Source: Cohaesibacter sp. ES.047
GTDB taxonomy: Bacteria; Pseudomonadota; Alphaproteobacteria; Rhizobiales; Cohaesibacteraceae
Length of the DNA: 64,000 nucleotides
NCBI RefSeq assembly: GCF_900215505.1
Contig: NZ_LT907844.1
Span: 1,336,501-1,400,500 of the forward strand
Direction of reading: 5' to 3'
This document shows positions 8,865 through 14,916 of this stretch, piece by piece (positions within the stretch are counted from its first letter, which is position 1; every line of letters starts with the position of its first letter). Under the pieces are notes generated by a model. The model saw nothing but the letters and a program-made list of their open reading frames with translations. It had not been told where the DNA came from and searched no databases. A program made the position numbers and the translations under genes.

Positions 8865-9275
8865 TCAGTGTGAGCCGCGTGTTTGAGCCCGTTGCGCCTC
8901 GGAGACAATCAAATCCAGATATCGATTGGCATAGTATTTGGCCTCGAGCAGATCAGCCTTCGCGCTCGCAAGGCACCTTTCGATTGGGTTCCTTTCATCA
9001 AATGCGGCAGGTAGTTGTTCCAATACCTCATCGACGATGTCGGAAAATTCCGGTTCCAGCACTGCGCGGGCCTGCACAGCTTTAATCAAGGCCTGAACAG
9101 GTGCGATGTCTTGAAAGATGTCTCCGATCGAAACATCTGCGGGCATGGCATCGAGCGCCTGTCTCGCGGCACGGATCGCATCCGCCCCAATATCGATGAT
9201 ACGGCTGGCATCGGTCGAGTGCTGGTCAAGCAGGAGAGAGATATTGTGGCGAAAGCTCTGTGGGATAGAGGTCAT
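8865..9275 (-). CDS. Unrecognised helical protein in the mobilizable element
   Basis: A 136-residue, almost entirely helical, soluble protein. The sequence contains repeated amphipathic helices (ADAIRAARQALDAM, IKAVQARAVLEPEFSD, CLASAKADLLEAKYYANRYL) and no signal peptide or membrane segment. An AGAAAG lies upstream of the ATG. Part of a leftward set of three unknown genes (8252-9927) downstream of the mob cassette. A structural or adaptor role is possible; nothing catalytic is visible. Confidence 0.65.
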   Translation of the reverse strand: MTSIPQSFRHNISLLLDQHSTDASRIIDIGADAIRAARQALDAMPADVSIGDIFQDIAPVQALIKAVQARAVLEPEFSDIVDEVLEQLPAAFDERNPIERCLASAKADLLEAKYYANRYLDLIVSEAQRAQTRGSH

Positions 9276-9378
9276 TTGATCGTCTTTCTGATGTCGTTAT
9301 GAATTGAGATTACCTGCAACGCGCACTGGGATAGGGCGTGTTCGAAAGCCGGTACGGTGGTGTTTGGGAGAAGCGGGC

Positions 9379-9927
9379 CTAGAGATGACGGATCACGTCA
9401 TCGATCATGACGCCATGATCCGGGCTGTAGAGGTGCTCGCTGTTGTTGAGCGGGCACAGGGCGTAGTCGATCTGCTCTGAATGAACCAGTGCCTCTCGAA
9501 GCTGTGTCGAGATCTGATCCAGCACATCCTTCTGGCCGAGATTTGCACCACCCCGCAGGGTTTCCCGCAAGTTCTCTGCTGACCGTCTGTATTGTTCGTT
9601 GAACAATCGCTTTTCTCTCACCACTTCCGACATCATGGCAATTCCTTTGCCGATCGAGGGCAGAGAGCCTTGATCAAGGGTCTTGATCAGCAAAAGGGCT
9701 GCTTCCAGATGCTCTAGGGCAGCCTCATTGCTTGTCTTTACGTCGGACAGGTTTTCTTCCGAGATGAGAATGATCGGGTAAAAGGCCATCGGGCCCGATA
9801 GCCAGTCATTGACGGTTGAAGACCATGTTTCTGGTTTGAGTGTTCGTTCCGGGAGCGCAGCTTTTTCATTGCTGTCCAGTCGAACACTGTCACCAAGGGT
9901 GATTTGCGGATTTATTGCATCGGTCAT
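9379..9927 (-). CDS. Unrecognised protein in the mobilizable element
   Basis: A 182-residue soluble protein, mostly helical after residue 45. The centre (NEAALEHLEAALLLIKTLDQG) and the following helices to about residue 150 look like a helical bundle. A good ribosome binding site (AAAGGA) precedes the ATG. It follows the relaxase gene after 141 bases on the same strand. I do not recognise the family. It shares its helical character with the next gene leftwards, and the two may act together. Confidence 0.65.
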   Translation of the reverse strand: MTDAINPQITLGDSVRLDSNEKAALPERTLKPETWSSTVNDWLSGPMAFYPIILISEENLSDVKTSNEAALEHLEAALLLIKTLDQGSLPSIGKGIAMMSEVVREKRLFNEQYRRSAENLRETLRGGANLGQKDVLDQISTQLREALVHSEQIDYALCPLNNSEHLYSPDHGVMIDDVIRHL

Positions 9928-10068
9928 GGAATATCCTTTGGTTTTAGATGCTCCGCCTATCCATTCCTCCCATCTGTTTTTCAGACCAATCGGGTTGAAT
10001 GTGGCGTCACCCGGATCGCCACATGAAAGCAGATTGGTCGACTTCTCCCTCTTTCGCTTCGTGCGGTA

Positions 10069-12195
10069 TCACCGCTCATATCCACTGTCGCGGCGGCGCT
10101 TTTTAGGGGTGATTTCACCGCCGCTGGGTTTGCTTTGGGCCTGAGCGCTTGATGATGTGACAGGCGGAGCCTGCCGTTTGTCATTCGTTGGTTGCGAGAT
10201 CGGGGCGGTAGGTCGTGGCGGTCGAGTTTCCTCATTCCGTGCCATTTGCTCCGTCATCCGACCGTGGGGCTCGCGACGAGGCGCAGGTGCGACGGAGTTC
10301 GTGTGACCGCTACTGTTTCCTGCTTTTTGTCCCACCGGTGGGCGATTGTCGTGGTTGCTGGCGTCAGCAACATAATCGTCACCATCTAGAAACTCACCTG
10401 TCTCCAGATCAATTCGGCGTTCGAATTCGGCCGCATCGAGGTGGTCAAAGGAGCGGGCTTGCTCCTTTGACCTTGGTGATGGTTCGGTCTTGGCTTCGGC
10501 GCTTTCGATTTCTTGCTGCTCATTCTTGCGTTGCTGCTGCAACTCGGCATTTTTCAAGATCATTTGTTCGAAGCGGCTTGGGCGAGTTGTTCCAGAGCCT
10601 TGATCGCTTGAGACAAGCGGACCTGACTTTTCTGATCGTTTGGGGTGCCAGCCCAACCAATCAAAGCACTGTTGTAGTCCATTTGGCAGGACTGAAAGGC
10701 TTTGAATGAGGCTTCGAGCGCGTCTTGCCGTTGCATCAGCAAGTTGACGGTATTTTGCAGTGCTTTGTTCTGCTCTTCGTTGGGCCCGTTCAATTGTGTC
10801 ACCAATTCTTCGATGGATGACATCAACTCGCGCTCGAGTGGCGTCAGCAAGGTGGGCTGACTGATTTCTTGATGGTTTTGTGTCATCGGTCAAAACTCCA
10901 CTTTCGAGCATTGAGGCTGTCGACCGGTCGGCAGCATCAAGCAGTTGGCCATCTCGCCGGTTTTGATGTCCATGATCAGATATCGGCCTGGCAGCTGGAG
11001 GGACATTGGTTTGCCTTGCTGCAGATGGTCCTGCTGGGTCGGCACCAGAAGCCAGAAAATCACCGGCATTGAGAGGATCGCCGCTGCCGCCATCATCTTT
11101 TGTCTCTTCATCTGCGCTTCCAATCGTTCCAAAGCTTCCGTAGTTGTCGTTTGTTCTTTGAAGATCTGGGTCTGGACATCCGACAGGTTCTTCTGGAACT
11201 CCTCGTATCGGGTCAGATGCTGTTGCTTCTCGGACCGTTCCTGGTTCAATTCCGTCTCGACTTCGCTCTTGAGGTCTTGGATACCGGCTTTGATTGTATT
11301 TCGTGCGTCGTTCAATATGGTGTCCAAGTCTTTCTTGAAGCTCTGCGAGGCTGATGTCATCAAGTCTTTTTGGCGGTTCTCCGCCTCCTGTTCGTTCTCT
11401 CGCAATCTCTCGCGCAATGGTTTCGTCTCTGGTCCATCCTTCATGGAAAATTACTCCTTTCATGCGCCATCTGGCCTTGTTTTGTGGATCTTTCACTGTG
11501 ATGTAATTTTTGCCGGTACGTGGAACCTCTAAGCCGAATTTCTGCAGGGCTTTGATCATCTCTGACCGGTCGTTGATGGTTCCGGCTATTATCTGGCTCT
11601 CAATCCAGTTCTGGATCTCGTCCCGTGTTTCAGCCCGGCTTTGACTTTCTTTGACATTTTTGCGCTCTCTGGCGCGGGAGGGGTCTTCTGGGTCAGCCCA
11701 GCCATAGCGCTTGTTCAGCACGTCGCGCAGGCTGTTGAATGCTTTTTCAAACCCTGGCGGGAACGGATTGATCGATTTACCCGATATCAGCTCGAGGCGA
11801 GGCAGACAGAAATGCAGCTCGACCTTGCCTTCGTGCGTGTGCCTGACCCAGAGAATATTATATTGCTCTGGCTGCAGGCCGGCGAACGCCAAGCCTTCAA
11901 CGGCTTCCATCACGTCTTGCTGTTGCGCTTCGGTCGGTTTGTCTTCCAACGCGAAGGCAACAACACCTGAGACATATGCCCATTTGAATGGGGAACTGTT
12001 GATCAGGTCGCGTGTGATATTGGGATCGCCACGCATAATGTCTGGCGGCGGATCACGGCGCTTGATGATCACGTCACCATTTTCATCGCGCAACACGTTC
12101 CGGTTATTGTCATAGTCCACCACATCAAGGGCTATGAGATAATCAATGGGACCTGCGCCGCCACCCTGTCCTTTGGCAAAGACATCAATCAGCAT
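10069..12195 (-). CDS. mobA: ColE1 MbeA-like relaxase (MOBP, HEN group)
   Basis: A 708-residue relaxase that should nick the element at its oriT and lead the strand during helper-dependent transfer. The N-terminus (GQGGGAGPIDYL) matches ColE1-type relaxases, with the probable nucleophile Tyr19, the position known for MbeA. The second motif, GDPNITRDLINSSPF then SGVVAFA, also fits. The metal motif is at residues 119-128: WVRHTHEGKVELHF has H119, E126 and H128, where ColE1-type proteins have H, E and N. The long hydrophilic C-terminus overlaps two nested genes in another frame. Its start overlaps the end of mobC by 11 bases. Family assignment firm; the Asn to His change at the third position is unusual. 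Confidence 0.9.
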   Translation of the reverse strand: MLIDVFAKGQGGGAGPIDYLIALDVVDYDNNRNVLRDENGDVIIKRRDPPPDIMRGDPNITRDLINSSPFKWAYVSGVVAFALEDKPTEAQQQDVMEAVEGLAFAGLQPEQYNILWVRHTHEGKVELHFCLPRLELISGKSINPFPPGFEKAFNSLRDVLNKRYGWADPEDPSRARERKNVKESQSRAETRDEIQNWIESQIIAGTINDRSEMIKALQKFGLEVPRTGKNYITVKDPQNKARWRMKGVIFHEGWTRDETIAREIARERTGGGEPPKRLDDISLAELQERLGHHIERRTKYNQSRYPRPQERSRDGIEPGTVREATASDPIRGVPEEPVGCPDPDLQRTNDNYGSFGTIGSADEETKDDGGSGDPLNAGDFLASGADPAGPSAARQTNVPPAARPISDHGHQNRRDGQLLDAADRSTASMLESGVLTDDTKPSRNQSAHLADATRARVDVIHRRIGDTIERAQRRAEQSTAKYRQLADATARRARSLIQSLSVLPNGLQQCFDWLGWHPKRSEKSGPLVSSDQGSGTTRPSRFEQMILKNAELQQQRKNEQQEIESAEAKTEPSPRSKEQARSFDHLDAAEFERRIDLETGEFLDGDDYVADASNHDNRPPVGQKAGNSSGHTNSVAPAPRREPHGRMTEQMARNEETRPPRPTAPISQPTNDKRQAPPVTSSSAQAQSKPSGGEITPKKRRRDSGYER
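10560..10886 (-). CDS. mobD: MbeD-like mobilization protein nested in mobA
   Basis: A 108-residue helical protein read in another frame inside the relaxase gene. The segment after the first 15 residues (LTPLERELMSSIEELVTQLNG) resembles the start of ColE1 MbeD and its relatives, which are short coiled-coil proteins beginning TELE-x-x-LL. The rest is coiled-coil with many Gln. It starts three bases after the stop of the preceding nested gene, with GGAG ahead of the ATG, so the two nested genes form a tandem pair. In ColE1, mbeB and mbeD are likewise nested in mbeA. Resemblance judged by eye. Confidence 0.75.
   Translation of the reverse strand: MTQNHQEISQPTLLTPLERELMSSIEELVTQLNGPNEEQNKALQNTVNLLMQRQDALEASFKAFQSCQMDYNSALIGWAGTPNDQKSQVRLSQAIKALEQLAQAASNK
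10890..11444 (-). CDS. mobB: MbeB-like mobilization membrane protein nested in mobA
   Basis: A 184-residue protein in another frame inside the relaxase gene. Residues 10-110 form a long charged coiled coil. One membrane helix lies near residues 115-133 (MMAAAAILSMPVIFWLLV). The C-terminal tail contains GRYLIMD then a Cys-containing LPTG segment, similar in arrangement to MbeB of ColE1 plasmids. A strong ribosome binding site (AAAGGAG) lies before its ATG although it is inside another gene, which argues that it is real. MbeB-type proteins anchor the relaxosome at the membrane or coupling protein. Confidence 0.8.
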   Translation of the reverse strand: MKDGPETKPLRERLRENEQEAENRQKDLMTSASQSFKKDLDTILNDARNTIKAGIQDLKSEVETELNQERSEKQQHLTRYEEFQKNLSDVQTQIFKEQTTTTEALERLEAQMKRQKMMAAAAILSMPVIFWLLVPTQQDHLQQGKPMSLQLPGRYLIMDIKTGEMANCLMLPTGRQPQCSKVEF

Positions 12196-12646
12196 TGTCT
12201 TCCTCCATTTTGGAGTGAGACAAGCGGATGGATGCTAGTTGCCGATCAAGAGAGACAAGGGTGGTGAGGATGTCGATCGCGTCGAGTTGGCGCATGTCGC
12301 CATGTCGACGAGCAGAGTTGATGGCGCGAGCAATCTGGTTGCAATTGGTGCCGACAGCATTAACGGCAATGAGAAGCTTGCGGTCGACTTTGGGAGGTGG
12401 TCGGAGTGTACGCTTGGGTCTTTGAACGAGGCCCAACGCATCACGTAGAAGCTCCGAAACCGAAGTGTCCCGAAGTTTGGCGAGTGCAACAAGCTGTGCT
12501 TTTTCAGCCGCAAGAACGCGCACAGATATCCGCTGATCATCTTGCGCTTTCCGCGGCTGACTGGTGGGGGTCGAGGGGGAGGCCTGCATCCCTTCGCAAG
12601 GCTCCGTGTCTGACACGGGTATCCTTGCTGTCTTCTCTTCACTCAT
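12185..12646 (-). CDS. mobC: MobC/MbeC-like relaxosome accessory protein
   Basis: A 153-residue protein using the Met at 12646, which has GGGGA about nine bases upstream; a longer frame to 12838 has an improbable head. The middle holds a ribbon-helix-helix-like segment (ISVRVLAAEKAQLVALAKLRD, then TSVSELLRDALG). The C-terminal half matches the bacterial MobC family core (VGTNCNQIARAINSA), typical of MbeC/MobC proteins that help the relaxase open oriT. It overlaps the relaxase start, as in ColE1-type cassettes. DNA binding is inferred from the family. Confidence 0.88.
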   Translation of the reverse strand: MSEEKTARIPVSDTEPCEGMQASPSTPTSQPRKAQDDQRISVRVLAAEKAQLVALAKLRDTSVSELLRDALGLVQRPKRTLRPPPKVDRKLLIAVNAVGTNCNQIARAINSARRHGDMRQLDAIDILTTLVSLDRQLASIRLSHSKMEEDNAD

Positions 12647-13157
12647 ACATCCGTCCCCACTCTCGTGTGTGGTTGGTGGATCAGATGGATATGATTTTCG
12701 CGGTGCTGGCAGGCTGTCGTTACGGCCTGATGATGGTTTCGGCGATCCGGTTGAGATCGCATTTGACCTTGCTGCCCGGCACAACAACCCTTGCCGAACT
12801 TGCAGATTATGCGGGGGTGGTTTCCAAATGGCCACCATCTGTCGGAGTCATTCTGGCCGACTTGGTTGCTATGGTTTCGAGAGCAGAAATGCATGTATCG
12901 TCTCCTGATCAAATCACGTTTGAAGAGAGACGGGATACCGACAATATGAATCCGGACTGCTGGATCAGACGATCAGATCGTCTCTCAGCAGGGGAAGTGA
13001 GTCCGTTTTCGGAAAATAAAAATCGAATTTAAAAATTAATGGCTCTTCGGATCTTCATGTGGAATCCAAGAGCCTTCAGCAGTTGGTTGAACCTAGTTGA
13101 ACCCATCGTGGGGTCGTGTACAGTGAGACATTTGTGAAGGCAACCAGGAGGTCCTGC
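12647..13157. promoter_or_regulatory. Control region between mobC and the toxin-antitoxin pair; possible oriT
   Basis: About 510 bases without a supported gene, placed upstream of mobC where oriT lies in ColE1-type plasmids. Bases 12957-12991 form a two-part hairpin: CTGCT and AGCAG outside, AGACGAT (12967-12973) and ATCGTCT (12977-12983) inside with a 3-base loop. It is followed by GAAGTGAGTCCGTTT (12994-13008), a copy of 7735-7749, and an AT-rich run to about 13040. Whether the hairpin is oriT, a terminator or an operator cannot be decided from sequence. Confidence 0.45.
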
Positions 13158-13394
13158 ATGCAAGTCAACTTACACGAAGCAAAGGCCAAACTTTCGGCCC
13201 TTGTCGAAAAAAGCCTCTCGGGTGAAGAGGTCATCATCGCAAAAGCGGGGAAGCCGCTTGCTCGACTCGTCAAATACGAAGCCGATTCAACTCCCCGCAA
13301 ATTGGGCCTCTACAAAAATGCCGGTTTATCAATGGGCAAAGGCATCCATGATGGTGACGCCGAAATCGCGACCATGTTCGGGATGGAAGATTGA
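13158..13394 (+). CDS. Phd/YefM-type antitoxin
   Basis: A 78-residue antitoxin. MQVNLHEAKAKLSALVEKSL matches the Phd/YefM DNA-binding N-terminus, followed by GEEVIIAKAGKPLARLV, the family core. The C-terminal tail (GLYKNAGLSMGKGIHDGDAEIATMFG) is the flexible toxin-neutralising part. I take the ATG at 13158 because AGGAGG lies just upstream; an earlier in-frame start at 13116 adds unconserved residues. Its stop overlaps the toxin start (TGATG). It is expected to bind its own promoter with the toxin. Confidence 0.92.
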   Translation: MQVNLHEAKAKLSALVEKSLSGEEVIIAKAGKPLARLVKYEADSTPRKLGLYKNAGLSMGKGIHDGDAEIATMFGMED

Positions 13395-13792
13395 TGAAAC
13401 GATTGCTTCTAGACACTCACACCTTCATTTGGGCTCTGACGGATGACCCTGAACTGGGAACGTTTGCAAGGTCGCTCCTGGTCGATGCTGGAAACGAAAT
13501 TTACGTTAGTGCGGCAAGTGTCTGGGAGGCTGGCATCAAATCGGCGTTGGGGAAATGGTCGGTTCCCCTTGATCTTGAAGAAGCGATAGATGCCTTCGGT
13601 GCCAAACCGCTTCCCATTTCTCCTTACCATGCGAAAATGGCTGCCAATCTGCCGCTTCATCATATGGATCCTTTCGATCGCATGATTATTGCGCAGGCGC
13701 AAACGGAAGGATTGACCATAGTTAGTTGTGACCGTCAATTCTCCGACTATCCAGTCGCATTGATTAATGCCAAAGATGTTCCATCATCCTAA
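13394..13792 (+). CDS. PIN-domain toxin (VapC-like)
   Basis: A 132-residue PIN ribonuclease that pairs with the Phd-type antitoxin. The four acidic positions of the PIN active site are visible: Asp7 (LLLDTHTFIW), Glu45 (SVWEAG), Asp95 (DPFDRMIIAQA) and Asp113 (SCDRQF). The start ATG overlaps the antitoxin stop in TGATG, so translation is coupled; a TTG three bases earlier is less likely. VapC toxins usually cut tRNA or rRNA. In this element it probably stabilises maintenance. Confidence 0.93.
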   Translation: MKRLLLDTHTFIWALTDDPELGTFARSLLVDAGNEIYVSAASVWEAGIKSALGKWSVPLDLEEAIDAFGAKPLPISPYHAKMAANLPLHHMDPFDRMIIAQAQTEGLTIVSCDRQFSDYPVALINAKDVPSS

Positions 13793-13824
13793 ACTTGAAA
13801 CCGCGCCTAATCGGTGTGGCGGGG

Positions 13825-14076
13825 TTAGGGATTTCTTGCTCGCCATTCTTCCCAAACCAGCTGCCATAGCTGGCTTTTTGGGATGCCATGTGCCGCGCAG
13901 GTCATCTTGAAATCCCGCAAGGTCTCCTCAGAAACAAGCATATTGAGCTGTCTCTTCATGCCCCTTGGGGGCTTGGCCAGATTGTTTGTCGTTGCCACCT
14001 CCAGGCCGTTGTCGGGGCTGCCTTTACGGTTCAGATTATCGATGCTGGGCTTTTTCAGTGACATCACCGTTCTCAT
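13825..14076 (-). CDS. Small ribbon-helix-helix-like DNA-binding protein
   Basis: An 83-residue protein with a disordered basic N-terminus and a C-terminal segment starting RQLNMLVSEETLRDFK and ending SQLWQLVWEEWRARN, which looks like a ribbon-helix-helix of the ParG/CopG kind. Such proteins regulate plasmid partition or copy number, but no ParA-like ATPase is nearby. It converges with the toxin gene. Function beyond likely DNA binding is open. Confidence 0.6.
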   Translation of the reverse strand: MRTVMSLKKPSIDNLNRKGSPDNGLEVATTNNLAKPPRGMKRQLNMLVSEETLRDFKMTCAAHGIPKSQLWQLVWEEWRARNP

Positions 14077-14398
14077 GGTTGTTCCTGATTGGCGTCAGAC
14101 AACTCCTTCAATAGCGATCGGAAAATACGCGGGCGCGATTGTTGAGCTCTCCGAGACATGTTTCTGTCACGGCCCGACCAAAATCGCTTGCCCGGCGGTA
14201 GCTCACCATGTCGCGGAGTTCACCTGATGCCACGCGAAAACCAGTCTGTTCGAGATAGTTTCTGGCCTCTGAGTTTTCCAGCTCACTGGCGCAGGTGCAG
14301 AAAATTGATGGGGATGGTCACTGTGGGCGGATTGCTGCCATTCGCCCCCCGGAGCGTGAATGTCGTTTTTTCAATTGCTTGTTAAGACTATGCAGGTT
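14077..14398. other. Intergenic stretch before the methylase operon
   Basis: About 320 bases with no supportable gene. It probably holds the promoter of the rightward methylase operon and of the leftward RHH gene. Nothing else is evident. Confidence 0.4.
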
Positions 14399-14420
14399 AA
14401 CTTGTTGCTGACAACAAGTT
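14399..14420. promoter_or_regulatory. Perfect palindrome, probable operator of the methylase operon
   Basis: AACTTGTTG (14399-14407), loop CTGA, then CAACAAGTT (14412-14420): 9-base arms, no mismatch. It ends 13 bases before the GTG start of the HTH gene and just before its ribosome binding site (AGAGGGGG). Position and symmetry suggest an autoregulatory operator for the HTH protein. A hairpin that controls translation is the alternative. Confidence 0.7.
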
Positions 14421-14433
14421 AGAGGGGGCATTT

Positions 14434-14916
14434 GTGTCGGTTCTATACACGCCAGGCCAGTTGAGAGGTGCGATTTCGATCAAATCTGAAACCTATCGCC
14501 ATTGGAAGAAGTCACTGAGCCCACTCTGCAAAGGCACGGGCCACAGCCCTTGTTTCACTTCCGGAGATATTCTGGCAGTGGCCGTTGTTCGATGTCTGAC
14601 AAACGATCTTGGTATCAAGATAAGCGCACTTTCATCACTGGCGGAAGACTTATTCGAAATCTGCAACAGCGAGTCGTGGCCGGTTCTTGAGCGTTCAAAA
14701 TTGGCCATCGATATTGTAGGAAACGAAATTATTCTCTCGGGCGAATTCAAAGAAACGCTCGTTGTTAAACCCGTCATTTATGTGCCACTGCAAGTTCTGA
14801 TCGCCCAACTCCGAGATCGATTTCTAGCAAGCGCCGGAACAACTGGTCAGGCCGAGCTTCGCTTTCCTCTCACTCCAGTTGGTTCAGCAACGAACCAGAG
14901 TGGAGGGCGATCATGA
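14434..14916 (+). CDS. MerR-like HTH protein, first gene of the methylase-PIN operon
   Basis: A 160-residue protein starting with GTG at 14434, with a purine-rich ribosome binding site just before. Residues 5-60 look like a winged helix of MerR type: YTPGQLRGAISIKSETYRHWKKSL, then FTSGDILAVAVVRCLTNDLGI. The central part has helices around SSLAEDLFEICN, and the C-terminal domain has beta-type segments. Its stop overlaps the methylase start (ATGA), so the genes are coupled. With a perfect palindrome immediately upstream it is probably an autoregulator, or a specificity subunit of the system. Confidence 0.7.
   Translation: MSVLYTPGQLRGAISIKSETYRHWKKSLSPLCKGTGHSPCFTSGDILAVAVVRCLTNDLGIKISALSSLAEDLFEICNSESWPVLERSKLAIDIVGNEIILSGEFKETLVVKPVIYVPLQVLIAQLRDRFLASAGTTGQAELRFPLTPVGSATNQSGGRS

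Noticed and set aside
12397-13032. 211-codon rightward frame opposite mobC
   Set aside because: It lies on the antisense of the mobC coding region, has irregular composition and no ribosome binding site; mobC has clear family motifs in the same bases.
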